NCBI RefSeq assembly: GCF_904846525.1
Contig: NZ_CAJHAZ010000002.1
Location: forward strand, 62,001-126,000
DNA length: 64,000 nt
Source of the DNA: Psychrobacter sp. 1044
GTDB taxonomy: Bacteria > Pseudomonadota > Gammaproteobacteria > Pseudomonadales > Moraxellaceae
Direction: 5' to 3'
Made by a program: the position numbers and the translations under genes
The notes under the pieces: generated by a model
Told to the model about the DNA's origin: nothing
What the model saw: only the letters and a program-made list of their open reading frames with translations
The model's database searches: none
In this document: piece after piece, positions 31,185-41,080 of the stretch
How the letters are laid out: every line of letters begins with the position of its first letter
Numbering within the stretch: the first letter of the stretch is position 1

Positions 31185-33311
31185 ATGACGATAAAAGCAG
31201 GCGAATATAATATTAAAACAGGCGATATGGCTTTGAATGCTGGTCGATATGTTCAAACCATAACGGTAATCAATACTGGCGACCGCCCTATTCAAATCGG
31301 TTCTCACTATCACTTCTTTGAGGTAAATGCAGCACTGAGCTTTGATCGAGAGTCGACGCTTGGCTATCGACTCAATATTTTATCTGGTACTGCGGTACGC
31401 TTTGAGCCAGGACAAGCACGAAAAGTTGAGTTAGTCGCTATCGCCGGTAAACAACACATCTATGGTTTTTCAGGCAAGGTTATGGGCGTTGTAGACCCTA
31501 AAATCTCTCAAAATACCTCGAAAAAACGCATTGACCGACGTATTTATGCTGAACATTTTGGCCCTACCTCAGGAGATAAGGTACGCTTAGCCGATACGAA
31601 TTTATGGCTTGAGGTTGAATATGACTTGACCAGTCACAGTGACCAACATACTGATAGCATCAGCATTGGTGAAGAGGTTAAATTTGGTGGCGGCAAGGTA
31701 ATCCGCGATGGTATGGGTCAATCACAGCTAATAGGTGAGCAAGTTGCCGATACTATTATTACCAATGCTTTGATTGTGGACTACAGCGGTATCTATAAGG
31801 CAGATGTCGCTATCAAAGAGGGTCGTATCAGTGGCATTGGTAAAGCTGGCAACCCTGATATTCAGCCTAATGTGACGTTACCTATTGGCGCTGCTACCGA
31901 AATTATCGCAGGAGAAGGTAAAATATTAACTGCTGGTGGGATCGATAGCCATATTCACTTCATTGCACCGCAGCAGTGTGAGACGGCATTGATGTCTGGT
32001 GTAACCACGATGTTAGGCGGTGGTACGGGACCTGCTGAAGGTACTCTTGCCACCACTTGTACGCCTGGTGCTTATCATATTCACAGCATGCTAAAAGCCA
32101 CTGATGCTATTCCGATGAACATCGGATTCTTGGGTAAAGGCAACGTCAGTTTATCTGCCCCCATTGTAGAGCAGATTGAAGCGGGTGCTATCGGGCTTAA
32201 GCTTCATGAAGACTGGGGCTCCACGCCCAAAGCCATTGATAACTGCCTTAGCGTGGCTGAAGAATATGATGTGCAAGTGGCGATTCATACTGATACGTTA
32301 AATGAAAGCGGCTATTTAGATAGCACTCTAGGCGCGTTTAAAGACCGCTGTATTCACACCTTCCATACCGAAGGCGCTGGCGGCGGTCATGCCCCAGATA
32401 TCTTAAAAGCTATTGGCGAAACCAATGTTTTACCCTCATCAACCAACCCGACGCGCCCTTTCACCATTAATACCATTGACGAGCATCTCGACATGCTCAT
32501 GGTTTGTCACCATTTAAGCCCAGCCATTGCTGAAGATGTCGCTTTTGCAGAAAGTCGTATTCGTAAAGAAACCATTGCCGCCGAAGATATTTTACAAGAC
32601 ATGGGTGCCATCTCCATGATGAGTAGTGATTCGCAAGCGATGGGACGCGTGGGAGAAGTCATTATTCGCACGTGGCAAACGGCTGATAAAATGAAAGCCC
32701 AACGTGGTCATCTGGCTCCTGATCAATCAGCTAAAACTGAGCAAGCATTAGAAAATATCATGCTCAGTCCTACGGACTCTGATAGCAGCAATGATAATTT
32801 TCGTATCAAACGCTACCTCGCAAAATACACCATCAACCCTGCCATCACTCATGGCATTAGTGACGAAGTGGGATCCATTGAAGTAGATAAATGGGCGGAT
32901 TTAATTTTATGGTCGCCGGCATTTTTTGGCGTAAAGCCCGACCTTATTATTAAAGGCGGCTTGATTGCGGCAGCGTCCATGGGTGACCTCAATGCTTCCA
33001 TTTCAACCCCGCAGCCTGTGCACTATCGCAGTCTGTTTGGTAGCTTCCCCAAGACAGTAGCGCAGACTTGCATCACCTTTATGTCAAGTGCGGCTATTGA
33101 TAAGGGTGTTGATAGGCAATTAGGACTAGAAAAGGTCATTAAAGCGGTACACAACATTCGTAAGGTACGTAAACAAGACATGAAGTTTAATAGCTACTGT
33201 CCTAAGATGGAGGTTAACCCAGAAACCTATGAAGTGTACGCCGATGGTGAGCTGTTGACCTGTGAGCCTGCCGACTATCTACCGATGGCACAGCGCTATT
33301 TTTTATTCTAG
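31185..33311 (+). CDS. ureBC: Fused urease beta-alpha subunit (UreB-UreC)
   Basis: 708 residues in one frame. Residues 1-101 are the beta subunit ([41 protein letters not shown]), then a linker of about 14 residues, then the alpha subunit ([20 protein letters not shown]). Active-site groups are all present: HIH (256, 258), carbamylated Lys K339 in [10 protein letters not shown]368, HTEGAGGGH (394-402), C441-H442 in MVCHHL, and D482. An insertion of about 20 residues (near 511-533) precedes [19 protein letters not shown]. Separate ureB and ureC are the rule in bacteria, so this fusion is unusual. It hydrolyses urea to ammonia and CO2. Confidence 0.95.
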   Translation: MTIKAGEYNIKTGDMALNAGRYVQTITVINTGDRPIQIGSHYHFFEVNAALSFDRESTLGYRLNILSGTAVRFEPGQARKVELVAIAGKQHIYGFSGKVMGVVDPKISQNTSKKRIDRRIYAEHFGPTSGDKVRLADTNLWLEVEYDLTSHSDQHTDSISIGEEVKFGGGKVIRDGMGQSQLIGEQVADTIITNALIVDYSGIYKADVAIKEGRISGIGKAGNPDIQPNVTLPIGAATEIIAGEGKILTAGGIDSHIHFIAPQQCETALMSGVTTMLGGGTGPAEGTLATTCTPGAYHIHSMLKATDAIPMNIGFLGKGNVSLSAPIVEQIEAGAIGLKLHEDWGSTPKAIDNCLSVAEEYDVQVAIHTDTLNESGYLDSTLGAFKDRCIHTFHTEGAGGGHAPDILKAIGETNVLPSSTNPTRPFTINTIDEHLDMLMVCHHLSPAIAEDVAFAESRIRKETIAAEDILQDMGAISMMSSDSQAMGRVGEVIIRTWQTADKMKAQRGHLAPDQSAKTEQALENIMLSPTDSDSSNDNFRIKRYLAKYTINPAITHGISDEVGSIEVDKWADLILWSPAFFGVKPDLIIKGGLIAAASMGDLNASISTPQPVHYRSLFGSFPKTVAQTCITFMSSAAIDKGVDRQLGLEKVIKAVHNIRKVRKQDMKFNSYCPKMEVNPETYEVYADGELLTCEPADYLPMAQRYFLF

Positions 33312-33385
33312 CTACTTTTTATTGTCGTGCTGATAATCTACCATCAGCTGTCAACCATCTACTTTAACGGACTATAAACATAATT

Positions 33386-34009
33386 ATGAACATTTATACG
33401 CAACGTCTTGATCTATCAACCCTTAGCGCTGAACAACAAGCAATTATTGATAGGCAAAAACAGGCAGAAAACTTTTTATATTTAGATTTCGATACCCGTC
33501 AGCGTAGCCGTTTTAAAGCAGAAACACAGCACCAAGATACCATTGGTGTCGATTTGCCACGTACGGAAACCATTAAGAATGGCAGTGTGCTGGCAGACCA
33601 TCAAGGCAACTTGATACAAATAATAGCTGCTAAGCAAGCTTTGATAGAAGTAACCGCTGATAATGGCTTTGACCTTATGAAAGGCGCTTACCATTTAGGC
33701 AACCGCCATGTTCCTTTAATGCTGACACCTAATGCACTGTACTTTGAGCCTGATCATGTTTTAGAAGCGATGTTAAATCAACTTGGCCTACATACCCAAG
33801 CCGTACAAGCGCCATTTGAGCCAGAAACGGGTGCGTATAAAGGTGAGCACGGCGGACATTCTCACTCTCATAGCCACAATCGTGATCACAGTCACAGTCA
33901 TGAACATAGCGGTAACCATCAGCACAATCACTCTGACGCTCACAGCCATAGCCATAGCCGTAGCCGTAGCCGTAGCCGTAGCCGTAATCATGAGCATACT
34001 CATGACTAA
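33386..34009 (+). CDS. ureE: Urease accessory nickel chaperone UreE
   Basis: 207 residues. N-terminal peptide-binding domain (about 1-75) and a metal-binding domain (KGAYHLGNRHVPLML, with the conserved His), followed by a long His-rich tail (about 155-207: repeated HSHSH, then SRSRSRSR, then HEHTHD). UreE delivers Ni to UreG/UreD. The tail is encoded by a hexanucleotide repeat in which CAT became CGT, giving Arg in place of His. The last codons overlap the ureF start by 8 nt. Confidence 0.93.
   Translation: MNIYTQRLDLSTLSAEQQAIIDRQKQAENFLYLDFDTRQRSRFKAETQHQDTIGVDLPRTETIKNGSVLADHQGNLIQIIAAKQALIEVTADNGFDLMKGAYHLGNRHVPLMLTPNALYFEPDHVLEAMLNQLGLHTQAVQAPFEPETGAYKGEHGGHSHSHSHNRDHSHSHEHSGNHQHNHSDAHSHSHSRSRSRSRSRNHEHTHD
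33944..33985 (+). repeat. Hexanucleotide microsatellite in ureE
   Basis: Seven tandem 6-bp units: AGCCAT twice, then AGCCGT five times, in frame with ureE (Ser-His, then Ser-Arg). The array ends 16 bp before the ureF ATG. Slippage in steps of six keeps the frame and changes the tail length. Confidence 0.85.
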
Positions 34010-34817
34010 TCACGCCACGCACTCCCAGCATCCTGCCAGTACCGCACAAGGTATAAATGATCTGAATAATACAGAGGTAACTGGACGTTTGCTCATGCTG
34101 GCGTCAAGCAACCTACCTATTGGCAGTTATACCTACTCGCAAGGCATAGAGCCTGCTATCGAGTCAGGGCTCATTCACGACGAAAGCAGTGGTTTAGCGT
34201 TTATGAGTGACTATTTGGAGCTGGCATTGTGTCGTTATGAGCTACCGCTACTGGCGCTGATGATAGAGGCAATTATGATTAATGATGTGGCGCTGACTGA
34301 TGCTTTAGGTGCCGATTATCACGCTAGCCGCGAAACCAAAGAGTTCGTCTATGAGTCAAGTCAATTGGCGCTGTCTTTATCCGCATGGCTAGATAATGTT
34401 CTTGAGCTTAATGTGCCTGATAGCTTACTCGCTCATGGGTTTTTGCCACTGTTTGCCCATATCAGCTCGCACTGGCAACTTAAGCCTGTACAAGCCATGA
34501 CCACCTATGCCTTTGGTCAAATTGAAAACATGGTGCTGGCTGCGGTTAAGACCGTACCGCTTGGACAAATGGCAGGACAGCGCATCATTTGGCAGCTGCA
34601 ACAGTTATTAAGTCAGCAAATACAGCCACTGGCTGCTAACGTCCAGCAAAAATTTTCGCACGTTCAACATATGGCGTTAATGACTGATTGCTCTGATATA
34701 ACAACATTTAAGCGAAATCTTCTCTATCAACAGCTACATATGTCCGCCAACCTACCAAATTTAGCCATACTGTCTTGTCAGCATGAAAGGCAATACAGCC
34801 GCCTATTTCGCTCTTAA
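34002..34817 (+). CDS. ureF: Urease accessory protein UreF
   Basis: 271 residues from the ATG at 34002, inside the end of ureE; earlier in-frame starts lie within the ureE repeat and give an implausible Val/Ala/Ile-rich peptide. UreF marks: [51 protein letters not shown] and [20 protein letters not shown]. It bridges UreD and UreG in the activation complex. Confidence 0.92.
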   Translation: MTNHATHSQHPASTAQGINDLNNTEVTGRLLMLASSNLPIGSYTYSQGIEPAIESGLIHDESSGLAFMSDYLELALCRYELPLLALMIEAIMINDVALTDALGADYHASRETKEFVYESSQLALSLSAWLDNVLELNVPDSLLAHGFLPLFAHISSHWQLKPVQAMTTYAFGQIENMVLAAVKTVPLGQMAGQRIIWQLQQLLSQQIQPLAANVQQKFSHVQHMALMTDCSDITTFKRNLLYQQLHMSANLPNLAILSCQHERQYSRLFRS

Positions 34818-34855
34818 TCGCTAATAAACACAACTCTCATCAAGGAACTTTATTT

Positions 34856-35509
34856 ATGGCACTAACACCCAAAGTCGAAAACAAAAATTTAGAAACGACG
34901 CTCTCTCCGCTACGTTTAGGCATTGGTGGCCCTGTAGGCTCAGGAAAAACGGCGTTGACGCTGAGACTATGTCAACGCCTGCGGGATGACATCAATATGG
35001 CCGTGGTAACTAATGATATTTATACCAAAGAAGACTCTGAGTTTTTAACCCGCAATGAGGCGATGCCAGCTGAGCGCATTCGCGGTGTTGAAACCGGTGG
35101 CTGCCCGCATACTGCCATTCGTGAAGATGCCTCAATTAACCTATCTGCCATCGCCGAATTACAGCAGCAATTTGCAGGTCTTGAGCTCATTATCATCGAG
35201 TCTGGTGGTGATAATTTGGCAGCAACTTTTAGCCCTGAATTGTCCGACTTGACACTATATGTCATTGACGTGTCTGCAGGCGATAAAATCCCTCGTAAAG
35301 GCGGCCCTGGTATCATGAAATCGGACTTACTCATTATCAATAAAACCGACCTTGCCCCTTTCGTAGGCGCGTCACTTGAGGTGATGGCGCATGATGCCAA
35401 AAAAATGCGCGGTGATAAGCCTGTGGTATTCAGCAACATGAAAACAGGCGAAGGTCTTGATGACATTGTTACTTTTATCTTAGATAAAGGCATGTTAAGT
35501 ATGGCGTAG
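34856..35509 (+). CDS. ureG: Urease accessory GTPase UreG
   Basis: 217 residues. P-loop [14 protein letters not shown], then [15 protein letters not shown], the metal-binding [11 protein letters not shown] (Cys-Pro-His), [19 protein letters not shown] and the guanine-specificity [10 protein letters not shown]. It couples GTP hydrolysis to nickel insertion. AAGGAAC precedes the ATG. Confidence 0.97.
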   Translation: MALTPKVENKNLETTLSPLRLGIGGPVGSGKTALTLRLCQRLRDDINMAVVTNDIYTKEDSEFLTRNEAMPAERIRGVETGGCPHTAIREDASINLSAIAELQQQFAGLELIIIESGGDNLAATFSPELSDLTLYVIDVSAGDKIPRKGGPGIMKSDLLIINKTDLAPFVGASLEVMAHDAKKMRGDKPVVFSNMKTGEGLDDIVTFILDKGMLSMA

Positions 35510-35614
35510 AATGCCTTAGGTGATGGTATCAATAAGTGCTCTACAAACCGCTGATGGATCAGTGGATTATCAGTCAGTTTTTATATCGATTTGTTTATTT
35601 ATTAAGGATTTATC

Positions 35615-36292
35615 ATGACAACAGACACAGCCAAAACGATGACACGCAAGAACCTCTTCCAAAAAACCACCATAATCAGTGGCTTAGCACTGTTATCATT
35701 ACTACCAACACTCGCATTTGCTCACCCTGGGCATGGCTTGATGGCAGCAGATGGCTCATTTAGCCTTTCAATATTGTCTGGTATATTGCACCCTTTGACT
35801 GGGTTCGACCATCTGATGTTAGCGCTGGGCATGGGCATGCTATTTACTCAAATGCACAGCTTTAAAAAAGGCTTTGTAGCACTGTTAATTGGTCTAGTAA
35901 CAGGATTTGTACTGAGTTTAAGTGTGAGCTTGAATAGCCTGTTTATTGAATACGGTATTCTACTCTCTATCGTACTACTGACCATGGCACTTATGAGCCG
36001 CTACTTTAATGTGACATTGAATCAAAGCCACGAGATGTCCGTCAAAACTGTGTATAAATTCTTAATCATTGGCTTTGGTGCGCTTGCTATGTTCCACGGT
36101 GCTGCTCATGCAATCGAAGTGCCTGCAAACAGTAATACCGCTGGCTTCTTTACGGGTATGATTGTTGCCATGCTAGGTCTATATACTATCGGCAAAGGAT
36201 TTGCCACTTATCTAAACACTCACCTGCAAGACAGTTTGATTATTCAACGTGTTATAGCTGTTTTCGGTTTATGCGGTGTGCTGTTAGGGTAA
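35615..36292 (+). CDS. ureJ: HupE/UreJ-family membrane protein
   Basis: 225 residues with a signal peptide ending in LPTLAFA and the family mark HPGHGLMAADGSFSLSILSG followed by ILHPLTGFDHLMLALGMGML. About six membrane helices follow. HupE/UreJ proteins are proposed nickel permeases. This is the last gene of the urease cluster, with AAGGA before the ATG. A smaller unit than most HupE, but the family call is firm from the first half. Confidence 0.85.
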   Translation: MTTDTAKTMTRKNLFQKTTIISGLALLSLLPTLAFAHPGHGLMAADGSFSLSILSGILHPLTGFDHLMLALGMGMLFTQMHSFKKGFVALLIGLVTGFVLSLSVSLNSLFIEYGILLSIVLLTMALMSRYFNVTLNQSHEMSVKTVYKFLIIGFGALAMFHGAAHAIEVPANSNTAGFFTGMIVAMLGLYTIGKGFATYLNTHLQDSLIIQRVIAVFGLCGVLLG

Positions 36293-36535
36293 CTTTGTTA
36301 ATTTATACACAGAGTTATTTAACACGGTAGTAAGCTGAAGTGTAATGCACGCAGGTGACACTATATAAATTGCCTTGTGACATTGCCTTATGCCCCTGAT
36401 CTTATGACAGCTCTTAAAGAAACTCTTAAAGAAATAAGGCCGCTCAAGCGACCGCTTAGCTCACAGCAGGATTAGCATTCAAAAAGGTTTGGGCTATAAG
36501 AAGCTTTAGATAATAAGTATGAAATGGTCATCAGA
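36293..36535. other. Intergenic region after the urease cluster
   Basis: About 240 bp without a gene. It contains a repeated TCTTAAAGAAA pattern near 36413-36431 and no other clear signal before the bidirectional terminator at 36536. Confidence 0.35.
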
Positions 36536-36562
36536 AAAAAAGGACAAATTAATGTCCTTTTT
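36536..36562. terminator. Bidirectional terminator between urease and adhesin genes
   Basis: AGGACA (36541-36546) pairs with TGTCCT (36553-36558), flanked by A-run before and T-run after. It terminates both convergent units. Confidence 0.8.
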
Positions 36563-36585
36563 CTGGCTTTTGGTTTACTTAATGC

Positions 36586-39084
36586 TTACCAGCTAAAGCC
36601 CATACCCATGCCACCAGAGTTCTCATCTTTTGTGAAAGCACCACCGAGACTAAAGCTGGTATTGGGATTAATGACACGCTGATATCCTAAGGAAACCGCT
36701 TGCTCAGAACCCTGAAAACCTGCGCCCACGCCTATACGGTTCTTACCTTGTAGACCTGACGTGCTGGTTGCCATGTTTAACATCGCAGCACTCATCGCAC
36801 CTTGACGATCAAAACGATCATCAATTTCCCTAAAGCGCTGTCCATTGTCTTGCAGATAATTGTGAATAGAGTCATTTAGAGCATTAAATTTAGTATCAGT
36901 ATAAGTGTTCGAGGTTTCGATAGCGCTTGTTTTTGCGTCTTGTAACTGACTGACATTGACTGCGTCATTATTAGCGGTACCATTAGCAACATTGATAATC
37001 TGACGCTGGTTAATATCCGAACCAACCGACACTGTGTTTTCACGGCTAGAGCTAGAGTCATTACCGAGTACCACGGCGTTTTTTGCCGTAGTATTGATAT
37101 TATTGCCGAGCACAAAAGTATTGTCGCCAGACACGGTATTATTATTGCCCATACTATAGCTGTTATTACCACTGACCGTACTTGGATCGCCAATCGCACC
37201 TGAATGATCTCCAGTCACTTTATTACCAGTGCCAATGCTGATAGCTTGCTCGCCGATTGCTTGGGCACCATCTCCCATTGCAATAGATTGCTTGCCCTGC
37301 GCCGCCGCGTTAGCGCCTAAAGCCATTGCGTTGTCTCCACTAGCAATCGCTTCTGCAGACGTACCACCATTGATGCTTAGGTATTTATGCTGTGCAGCAA
37401 TGTCCTGTTTAACGCTCAATACCTGATCATTCGTATAACTTTGTGACAATGCTAGAGTTTCAGTCGCTTTACCATCAGTGTAACCTTTTGATGCGGTTAA
37501 AGTTTCAGTCGCTTTACCATCGGTGTAGCCTTTAGAGGCTGTCAAAGTCTCAGTCGCTTTACCATCGGTGTAGCCTTTGGAGGCAGTCAAAGTCTCGGTT
37601 GCTTTGTCTTCGGTGTAACCTTTGGAGGCAGTCAAAGTCTCAGTCGCTTTACCATCGGTGTAACCTTTGGAGGCAGTCAAAGTCTCGGTTGCTTTGTCGT
37701 CGGTGTAACCTTTTGATGCGGTTAAAGTCTCGGTTGCTTTGTCGTCGGTGTAACCTTTTGATGCGGTTAAAGTCTCGGTTGCTTTGCCGTCGGTGTAACC
37801 TTTGGAGGCAGTCAAAGTCTCGGTCGCTTTGCCGTCGGTGTAACCTTTTGATGCGGTCAAAGTCTCAGTTGCTTTGCCGTCGGTATAGCCTTTGGAGGCA
37901 GTTAAAGTCTCAGTTGCTTTACCATCGGTGTAACCTTTGGAGGCAGTTAAAGTCTCAGTTGCTTTACCATCGGTATAACCTTTTGATGCAGTCAAAGTCT
38001 CGGTTGCTTTGCCATCGGTGTAACCTTTGGAGGCGGTTAAAGTCTCAGTTGCTTTACCATCAGTATAGCCTTTGGAGGCAGTTAAGGTCTCGGTTGCTTT
38101 GTCGTCGGTATATCGTTTATTTACCGCATCTGTATCATTTGTCGCATCTGCCACATTAGTGATACGTTTTTCGAAACCCTTGCTACCAACTGAAATCGTA
38201 TCTCTTTCATCTGCAATGGAGAAACTACCGATGGCGGTTGCGCCTGTCGCAATTGCTTGGCTATTACTGCCAAACACGCTGCTGTCTGTACCTGATGCGG
38301 TATTCTGATAACCAACTGCAACACTGTAGCCACCCTCTGATGTATTTTCAAAACCGACGGCACTACTGTCCTCACCTGATGCTGTATTATTATAACCGAC
38401 GGCACTGCTATTTACATTCGAGGCGGTGTTTTTATAGCCAATTGCACTGCTATTTATGTTCGATGCCGTGTTGTTATAACCAAATGCACTACTATAACCC
38501 TCTGATGCGATATTATTAGAGCCTACCGCACTGCTATTGATACGCGATGCGGTATTGTTATAACCAACGGCACTACTGTACTTAACTGATGCTTCATTAT
38601 TAGCGCCTAACGCACTACTATAATCACCTGATGCTGCATTAGTATAACCAACCGCACTGCTATAAATACCCGAAGACTCATTAGAAATACCTGTTGCGCT
38701 GCTATAACTGCCCTTTGCTTTATTTGCATAGCCTAGCGCAGTAGCTTCACTCAATGCTTCATTATCAATACCTAAAGCACTGCTATTGAGACCGTCTGCT
38801 GCATTATTTATTCCACAGGCTAGTGCAATTACACCTGTTGCTGTACTTCCTCCAGAGACAGGATCAGTTACGCATACCACACCTGCCCACACTGTAGAGC
38901 CACTGATCGCTGCGATACTGAAGGCAAGCCCTTTCACAGTCAACATCTTATAGTCATTTGAGCGAGCTATCTGGGCGATAGTGCCAGTCATGCCACTGGT
39001 CTTACCAGCGCTCTTAGTATTTTCAGATACCACCACTATACAACCTAGTGATTGACTCCAAATCTTTTTAAATACTTTATTCAT
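36586..39084 (-). CDS. Trimeric autotransporter adhesin (YadA/Hia type)
   Basis: 832 residues from the ATG at 39084 (GGAG 6 nt upstream). An extended signal peptide (MNKVFKKIWSQSLGCIVVVS) leads a head of YadA-like repeats (SAVGYNNTASG-type units, about 20), a neck-like RYTDDK, and a stalk of fifteen 15-residue repeats (YTDGKATETLTASKG). A second head block (SIAMGDGAQAIGEQAISIG) follows, then a C-terminal four-strand anchor (GAGFQGSEQAVSLGYQRVI, ending FTKDENSGGMGMGFSW). The trimer forms a passenger fibre at the outer membrane for adhesion or biofilm. Confidence 0.93.
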   Translation of the reverse strand: MNKVFKKIWSQSLGCIVVVSENTKSAGKTSGMTGTIAQIARSNDYKMLTVKGLAFSIAAISGSTVWAGVVCVTDPVSGGSTATGVIALACGINNAADGLNSSALGIDNEALSEATALGYANKAKGSYSSATGISNESSGIYSSAVGYTNAASGDYSSALGANNEASVKYSSAVGYNNTASRINSSAVGSNNIASEGYSSAFGYNNTASNINSSAIGYKNTASNVNSSAVGYNNTASGEDSSAVGFENTSEGGYSVAVGYQNTASGTDSSVFGSNSQAIATGATAIGSFSIADERDTISVGSKGFEKRITNVADATNDTDAVNKRYTDDKATETLTASKGYTDGKATETLTASKGYTDGKATETLTASKGYTDGKATETLTASKGYTDGKATETLTASKGYTDGKATETLTASKGYTDGKATETLTASKGYTDGKATETLTASKGYTDDKATETLTASKGYTDDKATETLTASKGYTDGKATETLTASKGYTEDKATETLTASKGYTDGKATETLTASKGYTDGKATETLTASKGYTDGKATETLALSQSYTNDQVLSVKQDIAAQHKYLSINGGTSAEAIASGDNAMALGANAAAQGKQSIAMGDGAQAIGEQAISIGTGNKVTGDHSGAIGDPSTVSGNNSYSMGNNNTVSGDNTFVLGNNINTTAKNAVVLGNDSSSSRENTVSVGSDINQRQIINVANGTANNDAVNVSQLQDAKTSAIETSNTYTDTKFNALNDSIHNYLQDNGQRFREIDDRFDRQGAMSAAMLNMATSTSGLQGKNRIGVGAGFQGSEQAVSLGYQRVINPNTSFSLGGAFTKDENSGGMGMGFSW
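37456..38115 (-). repeat. Fifteen 45-bp stalk repeats of the adhesin
   Basis: Fifteen copies of a 45-bp unit encoding YT(D/E)(D/G)KATETLTASKG, spaced exactly 45 bp (first at about 37466, last at about 38096). Variation between copies is mostly synonymous (ACCATC, GCCGTC, GTCGTC for the DGK/DDK codons) and looks mosaic, which suggests recombination among copies. A 15-residue period is known in YadA-type stalks with right-handed coiled coils. The reading frame survives any gain or loss of whole units. Confidence 0.9.
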
Positions 39085-39289
39085 AGCTCGCTCCATAAGT
39101 CCAAAAACTACTCGTTGATAAAATCAAGGCTATCTATGTCACTTACATTAACCATGCTCATAAATGACAACTGTCATTTATTAAAGCACAAAGCTAACAT
39201 ACCTGTATATTTATATTAAAGGATATTTAATCTTCAGGGCTGTCTTAGATAAGCAAAATAATCTGGGATAGTTTTATGGGAAAATAGCG

Positions 39290-39450
39290 TTATGAGTAAG
39301 ATTCACCCACCCAAATGCTTACTACACAGTTAGTACAACGACTGTTGTATCGGTAAGAGTGAGCGTGTCTGGTAGGATTGCAAGTGCCGTTCTGGCACTC
39401 GCAAAGTCTGGTAGCAGATAAATCTGAGGGCGTATCTAAGAAGATTTGGA
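39290..39450. other. Structured non-coding segment, possible IS remnant
   Basis: Two stable stem-loops: TACAAC/GTTGTA (39334-39349) and GCAAGTGCC/GGCACTCGC (39380-39402). The second is flanked by two copies of GTCTGGTAG (39367-39375 and 39406-39414). A minus-strand open frame of 66 codons spans it but has a Cys/Ser/Thr-rich composition without a family and no ribosome site. I read it as RNA structure or the end of a lost insertion sequence. Confidence 0.35.
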
Positions 39451-39528
39451 GTGGCATAGAGAATGTTGAACAAGTAACCCTTGAGTGCATAGACTTATTT
39501 CATAACCCAAACAATCCACCTAAATGAT

Positions 39529-40671
39529 TCACTCACGTAAATCATCCACGACTGCCAACATAGCCACTAATGAGGCTTCCCCTAATTTCATAGAGCGCTC
39601 TGGTGACCAACCCGTATCCGCATCGGGGACATTATTGTTGTCTATAAATGGCATCTCCAAGGTATTGGCAAGGCAGTCAAAACGTTCGGCAACCCAGTGA
39701 GTCGCAAGCGTCATGTTCGCAGTACCCGGTGCATCTACGTCATAGCCTTCTTCCGTCTGAAAGTCAGCACTGGCGATCTTTAACACTTCTGAGAATCTAT
39801 CGCGTAGACGTGCGAGGCGGTCACTATAATTTGGTGTACCCTGCGAGCCAGCAAGGAACACAAAAGGTATTTCTTCATCACCGTGCACATCATAAAACAA
39901 GTCAACACCCGTCTCTTCCATTTTATTAATGACATGAAAGACTTCTGGGCTGGTTTCCAAACTTGGATTTGACCAAGCACGGTTTAGGTTAGTCCCAACT
40001 GCGTTAGTACGCAAATGACCTCTCACGCTGCCATCTGGGTTCATATTGGGCACGATGTAAAAGTTAGCTTTATCTAATAATAATTTACCCGTGGCATTAT
40101 CACCATCTAACAGGCTGTGCAGTAGACCATCGACCAACCATTCGGCCATCGTCTCACCGGGATGTTGACGTGCCGTAATCCAAATATTGCGTTTAGGCGC
40201 ATCGCTATTGCTAGCGCCATCACTAATTTTGACTAAGGTTAAATCGCGCTTATCAAGGGTTTCTCCCAAATGCTCTAACGTCACTAATGGATGCATTTGC
40301 ACCGCTGCTAATAAATCTTGATGACGCTCATCACTGTAAGGGGCAAAAAAAGCAATTTGAATGGTTTCACATTCCAACTCTGCCGTTATGGTTAGTTTAC
40401 CATCTTTATAAGAAGTTGGCAGACGAAACCAATAGTCGCGATCGTACGATGCCACCGCTTGGTAATTCTCCCACCCTGCAGGGAATGCTGCATCCCCTGC
40501 ATTCATAATATTGAGCACATATTGCTCACCAACCTGACCTGTCAAGCGAAAATTAAACCACTGAAAAAACTCGCCACCGACGTCCGAACGAATAGCCAAT
40601 TGGATATTTTTTTTATCTTCTAAATTAATAACCTCAATATTACCAGCATCGAAATTAGCAGTGATATGCAT
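39529..40671 (-). CDS. M14 metallocarboxypeptidase
   Basis: 380 residues. An N-terminal beta domain (about 1-130) with FDAGNIEVINLEDKKNIQLA leads the carboxypeptidase domain: zinc ligands in ARQHPGETMAEW (His, Glu) and DVHGDEEIPF (His), a substrate-binding NLNRAW, and the catalytic Glu in LEMPF. The layout matches the cytosolic carboxypeptidase (AGBL/CCP-like) branch of M14. In bacteria it likely trims peptides. No signal peptide is seen, so it is cytoplasmic. Confidence 0.88.
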   Translation of the reverse strand: MHITANFDAGNIEVINLEDKKNIQLAIRSDVGGEFFQWFNFRLTGQVGEQYVLNIMNAGDAAFPAGWENYQAVASYDRDYWFRLPTSYKDGKLTITAELECETIQIAFFAPYSDERHQDLLAAVQMHPLVTLEHLGETLDKRDLTLVKISDGASNSDAPKRNIWITARQHPGETMAEWLVDGLLHSLLDGDNATGKLLLDKANFYIVPNMNPDGSVRGHLRTNAVGTNLNRAWSNPSLETSPEVFHVINKMEETGVDLFYDVHGDEEIPFVFLAGSQGTPNYSDRLARLRDRFSEVLKIASADFQTEEGYDVDAPGTANMTLATHWVAERFDCLANTLEMPFIDNNNVPDADTGWSPERSMKLGEASLVAMLAVVDDLRE

Positions 40672-41080
40672 AAATTTTCCTTAATTATTTTTTAGATATC
40701 TTAGTGAGTATTTGTAAAGTACCTGAGCATAAACGATTAAAAACAAGCAGGATAGAGACGCTAACAAATCATCTTAAAAAATAGTAAAAATAATGAATGA
40801 TTAATAATTGTAGTACTACTGCTTTTTTTAATTAAAAGAACGTAAAAACATTCCAAGCACTATGACAGGCATAGCATTAGCCAATTTTTTATATTTATCA
40901 CATTACTGAATAAATGTGTCAGATATTGGATATTATAGCTCATGATCATATATAGTACTGTTCATCATATATAGCACTGTTCTCTATAGCTACAAAAGCC
41001 ACTCAACTGGTAGCCACCCTACTATCGTCAAGATAATATTACGCAAGGCACTTTATCCAGGCTCCGAGACGCTCATCGAT
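40672..41080. other. AT-rich intergenic region with a 19-bp tandem repeat
   Basis: About 400 bp without a gene. Two adjacent 19-bp repeats, ATCATATATAGTACTGTTC (40945-40963) and ATCATATATAGCACTGTTC (40964-40982), differ at one base. No promoter or terminator is clear. Confidence 0.5.

Noticed and set aside
33783-34001. Upstream extension of the ureF frame with Val/Ala/Ile repeats
   Set aside because: It lies wholly within the ureE His-rich tail in another frame; the ureF family starts at or after 34002.
37456-38115. Regular repeats that could suggest a CRISPR array or a basic plus-strand protein
   Set aside because: The 45-bp units are contiguous with no spacers and encode the adhesin stalk in frame on the minus strand. 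The plus-strand frame with repeated CRRCNLWRQ is a by-product of the same repeat.
39290-39490. 66-codon minus-strand open frame
   Set aside because: It has no ribosome site and no family and covers two strong hairpins; treated as non-coding structure.
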